This document shows positions 1 to 9,023 of a DNA stretch of 64,000 nucleotides, piece by piece; positions within the stretch are counted from its first letter, which is position 1, and each line of letters opens with the position of its first letter. Location of the stretch: assembly GCF_006716765.1 (NCBI RefSeq), contig NZ_VFPO01000001.1, positions 5,580,001-5,644,000 of the forward strand, in the 5' to 3' direction. The notes beneath the pieces are model-generated. The model was not told the DNA's origin, made no database searches, and worked only from the letters and a program-made list of their open reading frames with translations. Source of the DNA: Actinomadura hallensis (GTDB taxonomy: Bacteria; Actinomycetota; Actinomycetes; Streptosporangiales; Streptosporangiaceae). Both the position numbers and the translations under genes were made by a program.

Positions 1-1601
1 CCCGTGCGCTTGCCGAACCGCACCGCGGCGGGCAGCGAGGTGAGCTCGCCGTCGCGGGCGAGGCGCACGCCCCCGTCCCGTGACGAGACCTCCAGCGCGG
101 CCGCCTTCCACGCCCGGTAGCCGGGCACGATGTGCAGGTGCCCCGCCATGATCGCGGCGACGGCGCGGACGCGGGGGACGCGGCGCCCCGTGGCGACCAT
201 CCGGACGTCGAGCCACCCGTCGTCGAGCCGCGCGCGCCAGTTGGGCGTGGCGCCCCGGGAGCCGTACACGCAGTTGCCGACGAACGCGAGCCAGACCCGG
301 CGCTCCCGCCCGTCCACGACCAGCTCGACGGGCTCGGAGTGCCGCAGCGTCCGGACCGCGGCGACCGCGAGCGCCGGCCACTTGCCGATCCGCCGCTCCA
401 GCCGCTCACGCCGGTCGAGCAGCTCGGTGTAGGCGCCGAAGCCCGCCGTGTTCAGGAACACGTGCTCCTCCCGGCCGCCGGGCCTCCCGGTCGCCGGCGT
501 CACGTAGGCGACGTCGACGCGGCCGAGCCGCCCGGCCCGGTAGGCGGCGACCGCCTCCGCGGCCGACTCCATCCCGAGCGCGCGGGCGAAGTGGTCGAAC
601 GTCCCGCCGGGGACGACCAGCAGCGGCACGTCGTGGTCCAGCGCGGACCGCGCCGCCGCGTTGACCGTGCCGTCCCCGCCGACGACGGCGAGCACCCGCG
701 CCCGGCCGGCCGCCTCGTCGAACACCTTGTCGACGTCGTCGTCCGGACCGCACCGGACGATCTCCGCCGCGGGCAGCTCCCGCCGGAGCGTCTCGACCGC
801 GAGCTCCGAGCGGCCGGGCAGCACCCCGGACGCCTCGCCCGACCCGGTGTTGACGACCGCGACGACCCCGAGCCCGTCGTCGGCGACCGTCCCGACCCGC
901 CCGACGACCTCGGCGCCCGCGGGGGTCACCCGCGCCGCCGGCGGGGGCGCGGGCCAGAACGCCCGCGTCCCGAGCGCGGCGAGCGCGCCGACCCCGATGC
1001 CCGCCAGCACGTCGCCCGGATAGTGGGCGCCCGTGTAGACGCGGGAGAACGCCACCGCCGCCGCCGTCGCCGCGACCGGCACGGCCACCGCGCGCGGCGC
1101 CTCCATCGCGACGCCCGTCGCGAACGCGGCGGCCGACGCCGAGTGGCCCGACGGGAAGGCGTGCGAGGTCGGCAGCTTCCACCGGATCCGGATCGGCGGC
1201 ACCAGGTCCACCACGGGCCGCCTGCGGCGGAACGCCTGCTTGCCGAGGACGTTCACCGCCGGGCTCGCCACCGCGATCGCGATCGACCCGCGCAGTGCCG
1301 CGCGGCGCAGCCGCGCCCCGCCCACCGTGCCCAGCGCCCCCGCCGTCGTGAACCAGAGCACGCCGTGGTCGGCGAACCGCGACAGCCGCGGCAGGACGTA
1401 CTCCAGCCCGGGCAGCCGCGCCGCCGCCACCCGGTCGAACGCCCACCGGTCCACCCGCCCCAGCCGGCGCAGCGTCCGGGACCCGTGCAGGCGGGTGCGG
1501 TGCTCGGCGGGAGCCCGGCGCCCCCGCGCCGCGGGCCTCGCGGAGGAGGGCGCGGCGGGCCTTCCCGGCGCGGCCGGATACCGTGGGTGGTTGACGCGCA
1601 T
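1..1601 (-). CDS. PAP2 phosphatase / diacylglycerol kinase-like fusion protein (C-terminus beyond window)
   Basis: The frame is open from an ATG at 1601 to the left edge (about 533 codons), so the C-terminal end is missing. The N-terminal half has PAP2 signatures: KLPTSHAFPSGHS around residues 142-154 and SRVYTGAHYPGDVLAG around 180-195. The second half has the lipid/diacylglycerol kinase nucleotide-binding motif VVGGDGTVNAA around residue 305, followed by a typical DAGK C-terminal fold with a GGTFDHFA-like stretch. This architecture is known in actinobacteria as a bifunctional phosphatase PAP2/diacylglycerol kinase family protein. It probably acts on membrane lipid phosphates or polyprenyl phosphates, but the substrate cannot be read from sequence. 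A G-rich stretch lies about 8-12 nt before the ATG. Long open frames on the opposite strand here are high-GC shadows. Confidence 0.85.
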   Translation of the reverse strand, partial: MRVNHPRYPAAPGRPAAPSSARPAARGRRAPAEHRTRLHGSRTLRRLGRVDRWAFDRVAAARLPGLEYVLPRLSRFADHGVLWFTTAGALGTVGGARLRRAALRGSIAIAVASPAVNVLGKQAFRRRRPVVDLVPPIRIRWKLPTSHAFPSGHSASAAAFATGVAMEAPRAVAVPVAATAAAVAFSRVYTGAHYPGDVLAGIGVGALAALGTRAFWPAPPPAARVTPAGAEVVGRVGTVADDGLGVVAVVNTGSGEASGVLPGRSELAVETLRRELPAAEIVRCGPDDDVDKVFDEAAGRARVLAVVGGDGTVNAAARSALDHDVPLLVVPGGTFDHFARALGMESAAEAVAAYRAGRLGRVDVAYVTPATGRPGGREEHVFLNTAGFGAYTELLDRRERLERRIGKWPALAVAAVRTLRHSEPVELVVDGRERRVWLAFVGNCVYGSRGATPNWRARLDDGWLDVRMVATGRRVPRVRAVAAIMAGHLHIVPGYRAWKAAALEVSSRDGGVRLARDGELTSLPAAVRFGKRT

Positions 1602-1698
1602 GACCGGGGTATCCCCACCACCGCCGACATGATTCCGTAAAGATCTCAAATCGGGGGTCACATGCGGGCAGACGTCACCCTCGACTCGTCGACTGCAA

Positions 1699-1704
1699 TA
1701 GGCT
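1699..1704 (+). promoter_or_regulatory. TAGGCT -10-like element, possible leaderless start
   Basis: TAGGCT ends 7 nt before the ATG at 1712 of the ABC permease. That spacing would place transcription initiation at or next to the start codon. No good -35 box is visible, and no strong ribosome binding site lies between the element and the ATG. The same arrangement recurs at several other genes in this window. Confidence 0.4.
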
Positions 1705-1711
1705 TCCGAAC

Positions 1712-2683
1712 ATGAGTCACCCGGAACGGCTCGGTTCCTCGGGTGGCGAGTCGGTCGGAACGATCGCGGAGCCTCCTCACGTGAACGAGACCCTGGCCGA
1801 CTACGCCGCACGGCATGGGCTGAGGCAGAGCGCGGCGCGCCCCCCGCTGCGCAGTTACCTCCAGAGTGTGTGGGCCCGGCGGAACTTCATCTGGGCGTTC
1901 GCGTCGGCCAAGAACATCTCGAAGCACAGCGACTCGCGCCTGGGCCAGGTATGGCAGGTGCTGACGCCGCTGCTGAACGCGGCCGTCTACTACCTGATCT
2001 TCGGGCAGCTGCTGAAGCTGAGCCGCGGTCTGCCGGACTTCATCCCCTTCCTGGTGACCGGCGTCTTCCTGTTCGGCTTCACCCAGCGGTCCGTCACCTC
2101 CGGCTCCAGGTCGGTCGGCGACAACCTGTCGCTCATCCGGGCGCTGCACTTCCCGCGCGCGACGCTGCCGCTGGCGTACGCGGTCGTTGAGCTGCAGCAG
2201 CTGCTGGTGTCACTGGTCGTCCTGTTCGCCATCATCCTGGCGTTCGGCGAGCCGCTCAGCTTCTACATGCTGCTGTTCGTCCCGATCCTGCTGTTCCAGC
2301 TGATGTTCAACGTCGGCATCAGCATGGTCATGGCGCGGCTTGGCGCGTTCAACCGCGACATCACGCAGCTGCTGCCCTTCGTCATGCGGACGTGGCTGTA
2401 CGCGTCCGGCGTCATCTTCAGCCTGCCGCAGCTCATGGAGCGCAGCGATCTGCTGAAGAACCACCCGTGGGTCGGCACGCTGCTGGAGGCGAACCCCGCG
2501 TACGTGTTCCTGGAGCTGAGCCGGTACGTCCTGCTGGGCGAGTACCGGGAGTACGTCCAAGAGAAGCTGCACGTCACCTCCGTGACGCATCTGTGGATGC
2601 TCGCGGCCGGCTGGGGCCTGGCCATGCTGATCGGAGGCTTCCTGTACTTCTACCGTGCCGAGGAGCGATACGGCCGTGGCTGA
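1712..2683 (+). CDS. ABC-2 type polysaccharide/teichoic acid export permease (Wzm/TagG family)
   Basis: This 323-residue protein has a hydrophilic N-terminus of about 60 residues and then about six membrane segments, for example FLVTGVFLFGFT and ILLFQLMFNVGISMVMARLG. The motif around SRLGQVWQVLTPLLNAAVYYL is typical of the ABC-2 membrane component that exports O-antigen, teichoic acid or galactan precursors. Its stop codon overlaps the start of the ATPase gene that follows, so the two form a transporter pair. The likely role is flipping or exporting a lipid-linked glycan across the plasma membrane. The glycan is not identifiable because no biosynthesis genes lie next to it. The start is ATG 1712, preceded by a -10-like TAGGCT. 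Confidence 0.85.
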   Translation: MSHPERLGSSGGESVGTIAEPPHVNETLADYAARHGLRQSAARPPLRSYLQSVWARRNFIWAFASAKNISKHSDSRLGQVWQVLTPLLNAAVYYLIFGQLLKLSRGLPDFIPFLVTGVFLFGFTQRSVTSGSRSVGDNLSLIRALHFPRATLPLAYAVVELQQLLVSLVVLFAIILAFGEPLSFYMLLFVPILLFQLMFNVGISMVMARLGAFNRDITQLLPFVMRTWLYASGVIFSLPQLMERSDLLKNHPWVGTLLEANPAYVFLELSRYVLLGEYREYVQEKLHVTSVTHLWMLAAGWGLAMLIGGFLYFYRAEERYGRG

Positions 2684-3467
2684 CACCAAGGTGCGCGGAG
2701 CCGTCGAGATCGACCCGAACCGGGAACCGATCGTCGTGGTGGACGACCTCCACATCGTCTACCGGGTGTACGGCGCCGGCGGGAAGGGGAACGCCGCCAG
2801 CGCGCTCTCCCGGATCATCCGGCGGCAGCACCGCCCCACGATGACCGAGGTCCACGCGATCAAGGGCCTGTCGTTCATCGCCTACCGGGGCGAGGCCATC
2901 GGCATCATCGGCACGAACGGCTCCGGCAAGTCGACGCTGCTGAAGGCGATCGCGGGGCTGCTGCCGCCGCACAAGGGCGGCGTCTACACCGACGGGCAGC
3001 CGTCCCTGCTGGGCGTGAACGCGGCCCTGATGAAGGACCTCACCGGCGAGCGCAACATCGTCCTCGGCTGCCTGGCGATGGGCATGACCCCGGCCGAGAC
3101 CAAGGCGAAGTACAAGGAGATCGTGGACTTCGCCGGTCTCAAGGAGGGGTTCATCCAGTACCCCATGCGGACGTACTCGTCCGGCATGGGGGCCCGTCTC
3201 CGGTTCGCCATCGCCGCCGCCAAGACCCACGACGTGCTGCTGATCGACGAGGCGCTCGCCACCGGCGACGCCAAGTTCAAGGTCAAGAGCAAGCGCCGGA
3301 TCGAGGAGCTGCGCAAGGAGGCCGGCGCGGTGTTCCTCGTCGCCCACCAGCTCGACGTGATCAAGGAGACGTGCGACCGCGTCATCTGGATCGACGACGG
3401 CCGGATGCACATGGACGGCGACCCGGAAGAGGTCATCGCCGCCTACACCGAGGCCACCGGCAAGTAA
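2676..3467 (+). CDS. ABC transporter ATP-binding protein (Wzt/TagH family)
   Basis: This is the ATPase partner of the upstream permease. Counting from GTG 2676, Walker A (GTNGSGKST) is at residues 79-87. The signature YSSGMGARLRFAIA and Walker B LLIDEALATGD follow, with the H-loop in VAHQLD. The GTG at 2676 is chosen because a GAGGAG ribosome binding site (2660-2665) lies 10 nt upstream and the start overlaps the stop of the permease gene (2681-2683). A GTG at 2655 is possible but less well placed. At 263 aa it lacks the long C-terminal carbohydrate-binding domain of some O-antigen Wzt proteins, so it resembles teichoic acid or galactan exporters. Confidence 0.87.
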   Translation: MADTKVRGAVEIDPNREPIVVVDDLHIVYRVYGAGGKGNAASALSRIIRRQHRPTMTEVHAIKGLSFIAYRGEAIGIIGTNGSGKSTLLKAIAGLLPPHKGGVYTDGQPSLLGVNAALMKDLTGERNIVLGCLAMGMTPAETKAKYKEIVDFAGLKEGFIQYPMRTYSSGMGARLRFAIAAAKTHDVLLIDEALATGDAKFKVKSKRRIEELRKEAGAVFLVAHQLDVIKETCDRVIWIDDGRMHMDGDPEEVIAAYTEATGK

Positions 3468-3690
3468 GTCCCGCCCCGGTCAAGGCCGCGGTGGTGGTGT
3501 TCGGCTTCACGCCCACGTCCAGCGAGTTCGTGTACGCGCCGGCGTTCGTGCCGGCGTGCCCGGAGACGGTGATCAGCACCGGGGTTTCGTCACGGGGTTC
3601 GCCATGGGGGCCGTCAAGACCTGACGCCTCCTGATAGGGATGGAAGGGTAAGCAGATCACCGTCGAGCAATCCCGATCAGGAGGTCCGCC

Positions 3691-4212
3691 ATGGCCGGAA
3701 AGCCGCCGCTTCCGCACGAGTACCTGCCCGAGGTCCCGTCGTTCACCGTCGAGAGCGACGACATCACCGACGGGGGCAGGCTCCCGCACGAGCACGTCTT
3801 CAACGACTGGGGCTTCGACGGCGGCAACAAGTCCCCGCACCTGCGCTGGTCGGGGTTCCCCGCCGAGACGAAGAGCTTCGCGGTCACCTGCTTCGACCCG
3901 GACGCGCCGACCGGGAGCGGTTTCTGGCACTGGGTGCTGTTCGACATCCCCGCCGACGTCACCGAGCTGCCGACCGGCGCCGGCACCGAGGACGCCAAGG
4001 TCGGCGTGCACGCCCGCAGCGACTTCGGCGTGAAGGCGTACGGCGGCGCGGCGCCGCCTCCCGGCGACCCGCACCGGTACGTGTTCACCGTGCACGCGCT
4101 GGACGTGGAGACGCTCGGACTCGACTCCGACACGATGCCGGCCGTCGTCGGCTTCAACATCACCGCCCACACCCTGGCCCGCGCCTCGATCGTCGTCGAG
4201 TACGGCTCCTGA
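3691..4212 (+). CDS. YbhB/YbcL-type phosphatidylethanolamine-binding protein (PEBP) family
   Basis: This 173-residue cytosolic protein carries the PEBP ligand-pocket motifs: CFDPDAPTGSGFWHWVLFDIP in the middle and a GAAPPPGDPHRYVFTVHALD segment near the C-terminus. Bacterial members are related to Raf kinase inhibitor proteins, and their physiological roles are poorly defined. An AGGAGGT ribosome binding site at 3680-3686 sits 5 nt before the ATG. The 222 bp before it hold no recognisable gene. It is convergent with the siderophore ATPase gene, with a gap of only about 33 bp. Confidence 0.9.
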   Translation: MAGKPPLPHEYLPEVPSFTVESDDITDGGRLPHEHVFNDWGFDGGNKSPHLRWSGFPAETKSFAVTCFDPDAPTGSGFWHWVLFDIPADVTELPTGAGTEDAKVGVHARSDFGVKAYGGAAPPPGDPHRYVFTVHALDVETLGLDSDTMPAVVGFNITAHTLARASIVVEYGS

Positions 4213-4245
4213 CGGTCGCCCGCGCGTCCCGGGCGTCCGGCCGGC

Positions 4246-5082
4246 TCAGCCCGGCCCGGCGTCCGGGACGATCATCGGGGTGCCGGCGACCGGGTCTGGG
4301 ACGATGACGCACGACAGGTCGAACACCTCCTTGATCAGGGCGGTGTCGACGATCTCGGCGGGCGGCCCGGCGGCGACGACGCGGCCGCTCCGCATCGCTA
4401 TGAGGTGGTCGGCGAAGCGGCACGCCTGGTTGATGTCGTGCAGGACGGCGACGATGGTGCGTCCCTCGTCGCGGAGCCGGGCCAGCAGGGCGAGCAGCTG
4501 GTACTGGTGCGTGATGTCGAGGAACGTGGTGGGCTCGTCCAGCAGCAGGTAGGGCGTCTCCTGAGCGAGGATCATCGCGATCCACACGCGCTGCCGCTGC
4601 CCGCCCGACAGGCTCTCCACCGGCCGTTCGGCCAGGTCGGCGACCCCGGCCGCCGCCATCGCGGCGGCCACGGCGCGCTCGTCGTCGCGCGACCAGGCCG
4701 ACAGCAGCGTCTGGTGCGGGTACCTGCCGCGGGCGACGAGCTGCCGCACCGCGATGTTGTCCGGCGGCACGAGCCCCTGCGGCAGGAACCCGACCTGCCG
4801 GGCGATGGACTTCGGGCGGTAGTCGCGGACGTCGCGGCCGTCGAAGGTCACCCGTCCCTGCGCGGGCGGGAGCAGCCGGGCGAAGGACCGCAGCAGCGTC
4901 GACTTCCCGCAGGCGTTCGCCCCGACCACGGCGGTGAACGCCCGATCGGGGATGTCGACGGACAGCCCGGCCGACACCACCCGGTCGCCGTAGCCGAGCG
5001 TGACGCGGTCGGCGGCCAGGCGCCCCGCCACCGCTTCCGGGTTGCTCACTTTCGGGGCCTCGCCCACGGGCTCGTCGTTCAC
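4246..5082 (-). CDS. Ferric-siderophore ABC transporter ATP-binding protein (FecE/FepC type)
   Basis: This 278-residue ATPase is the last gene of the siderophore uptake operon. Walker A GANACGKST is at residues 54-62, with the Q-loop in FLPQGL, the signature ESLSGGQRQRVWIAM and Walker B YLLLDEPTTFLD with the H-loop in VLHDINQA. The GANACGKST form and the LDITHQ motif are characteristic of iron-siderophore and cobalamin importers. The GTG start at 5082 overlaps the stop of the upstream permease by 4 nt, and AGAAGG precedes it. It powers import of ferric siderophore through the two permeases encoded upstream. Confidence 0.92.
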   Translation of the reverse strand: MNDEPVGEAPKVSNPEAVAGRLAADRVTLGYGDRVVSAGLSVDIPDRAFTAVVGANACGKSTLLRSFARLLPPAQGRVTFDGRDVRDYRPKSIARQVGFLPQGLVPPDNIAVRQLVARGRYPHQTLLSAWSRDDERAVAAAMAAAGVADLAERPVESLSGGQRQRVWIAMILAQETPYLLLDEPTTFLDITHQYQLLALLARLRDEGRTIVAVLHDINQACRFADHLIAMRSGRVVAAGPPAEIVDTALIKEVFDLSCVIVPDPVAGTPMIVPDAGPG

Positions 5083-6098
5083 GGCCTTCTCATCTCCATG
5101 ATCAGCAGCCAGCCGAGGTAGGTGCCGCCGATGACCGTCGTGACGACCCCGACGGGCAGCTGGACGGGCGCCAGCACCGTCTGGGCGGCGAGGTCGGCGG
5201 CCAGGAGCAGCAGCGCCCCGGTCAGCGCGGCGGGCAGCACGGGGGTCCCGGCCGCGCCGGCGACGCGGCGGCCGATCTGCGGCGCGGCGAGCGCGACGAA
5301 CACGACGGGCCCGGTCGCGGACGTGACGGTGGCGGTGAGGCCGACGCCGGTCAGGACGACCAGCAGCCGGTACCGGTTCAGCGCCACCCCGGACGCGGCG
5401 GCGAGGTCGTCGCCGAGCGCGGCCTGCGCCATCGGCCGGGCGAGGACCGCCAGCAGCAGCCCCAGCGCGGCGACGACGAGGAACGGGACGCGGAGCTCGC
5501 CCCAGTCCAGGCCGTTCAGCGACCCGGCGCTCCACCCGGTGGCGGCGATCGCCACCTCCAGTTCGGCGCGCAGCACGATCCAGTTGTTGACGGCGGCCAG
5601 CATCGCGTTCACGGCGATCCCGATGACGACGAGCCGCATCCCGCTGAGCCCGGACCGCAGCGACAGCGCGTAGACGGCGGCGGCCGCGGCGAGCCCGCCG
5701 GTCAGCGAGCCGGCGGCGAGCCCGCCGGCCGAGCCGCCGAACACGGTGATGACGATCAGCACGCCGGTGTAGGCGCCGGCGTCCAGGCCGATCACGTCGG
5801 GGCTGCCGAGCGCGTTGCGGGTCACGTTCTGGAAGACCGCCCCGGCGGCGCCGAGCGCCGCGCCGAACACCAGCGCCGCCGTCACGCGGGGCAGCCGCCA
5901 CTCCTGGACGATCAGCGCCGCGTCGCCGTGCCCGGCGAGCGCCGCCAGCACCTCGCCGGGCGGGTCCCAGGCGTCACCGCGGCACAGCGCGGCGAACGCC
6001 AGCAGCAGCGCGGCGGCGGCGAGCGCGAGCGACGCCGCGGCGGTCCGCCGCTCGACCAGCGCGGACACCCGGCCCGCGCGCAGCACCAGGGCGCTCAC
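5079..6098 (-). CDS. Ferric-siderophore ABC permease (FecCD family, FepG-like)
   Basis: This polytopic protein (339 aa) has about nine membrane segments. It carries the FecCD-family motifs GAALGAAGAVFQNVTRNALGSPDVIGLDAGA near residue 75 and a later ATSATGPVVFVALAAPQIGRR-type segment that contacts the ATPase. The start is GTG 6098, which overlaps the upstream permease stop (GTGA). It forms a heterodimer with the product of 6095-7108 and translocates ferric siderophore across the plasma membrane. Confidence 0.92.
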   Translation of the reverse strand: MSALVLRAGRVSALVERRTAAASLALAAAALLLAFAALCRGDAWDPPGEVLAALAGHGDAALIVQEWRLPRVTAALVFGAALGAAGAVFQNVTRNALGSPDVIGLDAGAYTGVLIVITVFGGSAGGLAAGSLTGGLAAAAAVYALSLRSGLSGMRLVVIGIAVNAMLAAVNNWIVLRAELEVAIAATGWSAGSLNGLDWGELRVPFLVVAALGLLLAVLARPMAQAALGDDLAAASGVALNRYRLLVVLTGVGLTATVTSATGPVVFVALAAPQIGRRVAGAAGTPVLPAALTGALLLLAADLAAQTVLAPVQLPVGVVTTVIGGTYLGWLLIMEMRRP

Positions 6099-7108
6099 GG
6101 CTGCACCGCCCCGTACCGGCGGACGACCCAGATCAGCGCGGGGCCGCCGAGGAACGCGGTGACGACGGCGACCGGCACCTCGCCGGTGGGCAGCAGCACC
6201 CGCGCCCCGATGTCGGAGACGAGCAGCAGGATCGGCCCGAGCAGCATCGTGAAGGTCATCAGCCACGGGATCGACCCGCGGGCGGCGTGCCGCGCGAGGT
6301 GCGGGACGATCAGCCCGACGAAGGCGATGGGTCCGGCGACGGCGGTCGCGGCGGCGGCGAGGACGGTGACCAGGGCGAGCACCGCCGCCCTGGTCCGGGC
6401 GACGCGGGCGCCGAGCGCGTGCGCGACGTCGTCGCCGAGGGCGATGCCCGCCAGGGGGCGGGCGGCCAGCAGCGCGCCGGCGAGCGCGGCCGCGATCACC
6501 AGCAGCGGCAGCTCGTACGGCGTCTGCTCGCGCCCGGCGAGTGAGCCGACCGACCAGAACCGGAACCGGTCCAGCACGTCAGGGTGCAGCAGCCGCAGCG
6601 CGAGCGACATCCCCGACAGCACGAACGTGAACGCGACGCCGGCGAGGACGAGCCGCAGCGGCGCGGTCCGGCCGACGCCGTAGACGACCAGCGACGCGAC
6701 GACCGCTCCGGCCAGGGCGAGCCCGAGCTGCGCCGTCTGCGACCCGGCGATCCCGAGCACGGTGCCGACGGTGATCGCGAACCCGGCGCCGGAGGTGACG
6801 CCGAGGATGCCGGGCTCGGCGAGGGGGTTGCGGGTCAGCGTCTGGATGAGCGCGCCCGCGGCGCCGAGGGCGGCGCCGACGCAGACGGCGAGGACCGTCC
6901 GGGGCGCCCGCATGTCGCGGACGATCACGTGGTGGTCCGTCCCGGCGTAGGCGGTGAGCGCCCGCCACACCTCCCGCGGCGGCGTGCCGCCCGCCCCGAC
7001 CGCCAGGCTCGCGCCCGCGCAGACCGCCAGGAGCACCACGGCTCCCGCCAGCAGGGCGACGCGCCGGTCCGGCCGGGCGGGCGCGCCCGGTGGATCAGTC
7101 CTCGTCAA
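6095..7108 (-). CDS. Ferric-siderophore ABC permease (FecCD family, FepD-like)
   Basis: This is the second permease, with 337 codons from a TTG at 7108. No ATG or GTG lies between it and the first membrane helix, and the upstream gene ends inside it at 7095. Family motifs include GAALGAAGALIQTLTRNPLAEPGILGVTSGA near residue 80 and a later VAGPIAFVGLIVPHLARH segment. The TTG start overlaps the siderophore-interacting protein gene by 14 nt, which suggests translational coupling. The start codon is the weakest part of this call. Confidence 0.9.
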   Translation of the reverse strand: MTRTDPPGAPARPDRRVALLAGAVVLLAVCAGASLAVGAGGTPPREVWRALTAYAGTDHHVIVRDMRAPRTVLAVCVGAALGAAGALIQTLTRNPLAEPGILGVTSGAGFAITVGTVLGIAGSQTAQLGLALAGAVVASLVVYGVGRTAPLRLVLAGVAFTFVLSGMSLALRLLHPDVLDRFRFWSVGSLAGREQTPYELPLLVIAAALAGALLAARPLAGIALGDDVAHALGARVARTRAAVLALVTVLAAAATAVAGPIAFVGLIVPHLARHAARGSIPWLMTFTMLLGPILLLVSDIGARVLLPTGEVPVAVVTAFLGGPALIWVVRRYGAVQP

Positions 7109-7943
7109 GCCCGGCCACTCCGCGCTTCCAGTAGCCGGTGAAGAGCGCGTCCATCCCGTTCGCGGCGCCGGCCTCGCGGACCCAGGCGCGCAGGGGCCTG
7201 ATCGCGCCCGACTCCCCGGCGGCGAACAGGAAGGTCCGCCCGGCGGGCGGGCCGGCCGACCGCACGGCGTCCGCGAGCGGGGACCGGTCGCCGTCCCGGA
7301 CGAGCCAGGTGACCTCGACGCCGTCGCGGTGCGCGAGCGGGTAGGCGTGGTCGGCGGCGTCCGCGGTCTCGATCACCAGCCGGGCGGACACGTCCGGCGG
7401 GGACTCCTCCAGCCACCGCGCGGCGGCGGGCAGCGCGGTGGCGTCGACGGCGAACACGTAGTGGTCGTAGTTGTGCGGGAACGCCTTGGCGCCGGGCGGC
7501 CCCGCGATCGCGACCTCCTCCCCCGGCCGGGCGGACGCCGCCCACTCCGAGGCGAGCCCGCCGGGGTGCAGGACGAAGTCGAGGTCGAGCTCCCGCGCCG
7601 CGGCGTCGTAGCGCCGGATCGTGTACTTGCGGACGGGCGGCAGCGGCCGCGGCCAGTCCAGTTCGAGGTCGGCGTTGGGGACGGGCAGGCGGCGGGTGCC
7701 GTCCGGGTCCGGGAAGACGATCGCGACGTGGTCGTCGGCCTGGTAGGTGTGGAACCCGTCCAGCTCCGGGCCACCGACCGTCAGCCGCAGCATGTTGGGC
7801 GTGATCTGCTCGCGGCGCAGCACTCGGACGGCCCGGATGCCGATCGGGTACCCGATGCGGCGGATTCCGGCGCCCGTCCGGTGGTGCTCCAGGACGCGGC
7901 CGCGCGGGTCGTGGCGTTCGATGCGCAATGGTCCTCCGCTCAT
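7095..7943 (-). CDS. Siderophore-interacting protein (FAD-dependent ferric-siderophore reductase, SIP family)
   Basis: This 282-residue cytosolic flavoprotein probably reduces imported ferric siderophores to release Fe(II). The N-terminal domain has the FAD-binding signature RKYTIRRYDAAARELDLDFVLH. The C-terminal domain has the NAD(P)H-binding-like FLFAAGESGAIRPLRAWVR, and the family-typical GYWKRGVAG lies near the end. ATG 7943 overlaps the stop of the binding-protein gene as ATGA. A SIP inside the uptake operon indicates that iron is removed reductively in the cytosol and not by siderophore hydrolysis. Confidence 0.92.
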   Translation of the reverse strand: MSGGPLRIERHDPRGRVLEHHRTGAGIRRIGYPIGIRAVRVLRREQITPNMLRLTVGGPELDGFHTYQADDHVAIVFPDPDGTRRLPVPNADLELDWPRPLPPVRKYTIRRYDAAARELDLDFVLHPGGLASEWAASARPGEEVAIAGPPGAKAFPHNYDHYVFAVDATALPAAARWLEESPPDVSARLVIETADAADHAYPLAHRDGVEVTWLVRDGDRSPLADAVRSAGPPAGRTFLFAAGESGAIRPLRAWVREAGAANGMDALFTGYWKRGVAGLDED

Positions 7944-8935
7944 CGGTCCAGCAGCGGCGCGAGCGCCTCGTCGATCGCGTCCAGCGTCCGCAGGGCGGAC
8001 TCGTAGGTCGCCGCCTCGGTGTAGCGGAACGGGAAGGTCAGTCCGTCCTTGACCGCGGGCAGGTTCTTCCACAGCTTGGAGTCGAGGACGTACTTCACCT
8101 CGGGGGAGGGCTTGCCGTCGGCCTCCACGGTGTAGGTGATGGCGTCGGCCTCCCCGAGGCTCTCCGGCAGCTCCTCGATGGAGGGGTGCTCGCTGACGTC
8201 GGCCGCGCCGCCGCCCTTCTTCTCGACCTCGCCGTAGTAGTTCACGCCGACGTCCTGGGCGATGTTGGTGCCCCACGAGCCGCCGAACTCGCGCATGAAC
8301 GTCCCGGCGGAGATGTCGCCGTAGGCGCCGACGTGCCCGAACTTCAGCCCGGCGAGCGCGTCACGGTACTTGGCCTTGAGCTCCCCGGCCTTCTTCTCGT
8401 ACGCGGCCTTCGTCTTCTCCACCGCCTCGGCCCTCCCGGCGGCGTCGGCCTGCCGGTGGGACAGCTCGCGCCACGCGGACGGGACGGTCGGCCCGATGAC
8501 CGCGACCGGCGCGATCGACTCCAGGCGCTTCATGTCGAGGTCGCCCAGGGCGGGCTTGGGGACACCGATCACGATGAGGTCGGGGTTCGCCTTGGCGACG
8601 GCCTCGTAGTTGGTCTCGGCGGCCGTCTCCCCGGCGACCTTGGCGAGTCCGTCGTAGGTCCTGCGGTCCTCCTCGCTCATCAGCGGGAGGCCCCGCTTCC
8701 AGGTGGAGATCCCGACCAGTTTCGCCCCGGCCTCGATCAGGACCGGCACCGCATACCCGGTGGCGACGATCCGCTGCGGATCGGCGGGGATGGTGACCCT
8801 GCCGTTGTCGGCCTCGAAGGTCCGGGTCGCGGCGTCGCCGGGCTCCGGGTCCGAGCCGGAGGAGCCGCAGGAGGTCACGAGGACGAGGGCGGCGATCACC
8901 GCTCCGGCGAGCCTCCAGGGCGTTCGAGCATGCAT
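7940..8935 (-). CDS. Ferric-siderophore substrate-binding lipoprotein (FepB/FecB type)
   Basis: The N-terminus is a lipoprotein signal peptide ending in the lipobox LVTSC. The mature part starts GSSGSDPEPGD and carries a periplasmic-binding-protein domain of the TroA/FepB superfamily, with motifs such as VTIPADPQRIVATGY, EAVAKANPDLIVIG and a central long helix. ATG 8935 is preferred over a GTG at 8965 because a GAAGGA ribosome binding site lies about 11 nt before it and the signal peptide then begins normally. It is the first gene of the uptake operon and lies about 70 bp from an iron box, so iron repression is expected. Confidence 0.92.
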   Translation of the reverse strand: MHARTPWRLAGAVIAALVLVTSCGSSGSDPEPGDAATRTFEADNGRVTIPADPQRIVATGYAVPVLIEAGAKLVGISTWKRGLPLMSEEDRRTYDGLAKVAGETAAETNYEAVAKANPDLIVIGVPKPALGDLDMKRLESIAPVAVIGPTVPSAWRELSHRQADAAGRAEAVEKTKAAYEKKAGELKAKYRDALAGLKFGHVGAYGDISAGTFMREFGGSWGTNIAQDVGVNYYGEVEKKGGGAADVSEHPSIEELPESLGEADAITYTVEADGKPSPEVKYVLDSKLWKNLPAVKDGLTFPFRYTEAATYESALRTLDAIDEALAPLLDR

Positions 8936-9004
8936 GGTCGTGTTGTTCCTTCGGGGGGTCTGCACAGGGGGGGCGGCGCCCCGCTGACATGGTTCGACGC
9001 CGAG

Positions 9005-9023
9005 TTAGGTTAGCCTTACTTAA
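9005..9023. promoter_or_regulatory. DtxR/IdeR-type iron box between divergent genes
   Basis: The 19-mer TTAGGTTAGCCTTACTTAA matches 16 of 19 positions of the commonly cited IdeR/DtxR consensus TTAGGTTAGGCTAACCTAA. It sits in the 118-bp gap between the siderophore operon (leftward) and the AraC regulator (rightward). A DtxR-family repressor with Fe(II) would be expected to repress both directions when iron is replete. The repressor gene is not in the window. Confidence 0.85.

Noticed and set aside
132..1640. 502-codon open frame on the plus strand opposite the PAP2 fusion
   Set aside because: It is Arg/Pro/Asp-rich with no motif, whereas the minus strand shows clear PAP2 and lipid kinase motifs. 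It is a high-GC shadow.
3468..3690. Gene between the ABC ATPase and the PEBP gene
   Set aside because: Short frames on both strands have no recognisable motif or ribosome binding site, apart from the one serving the PEBP gene.
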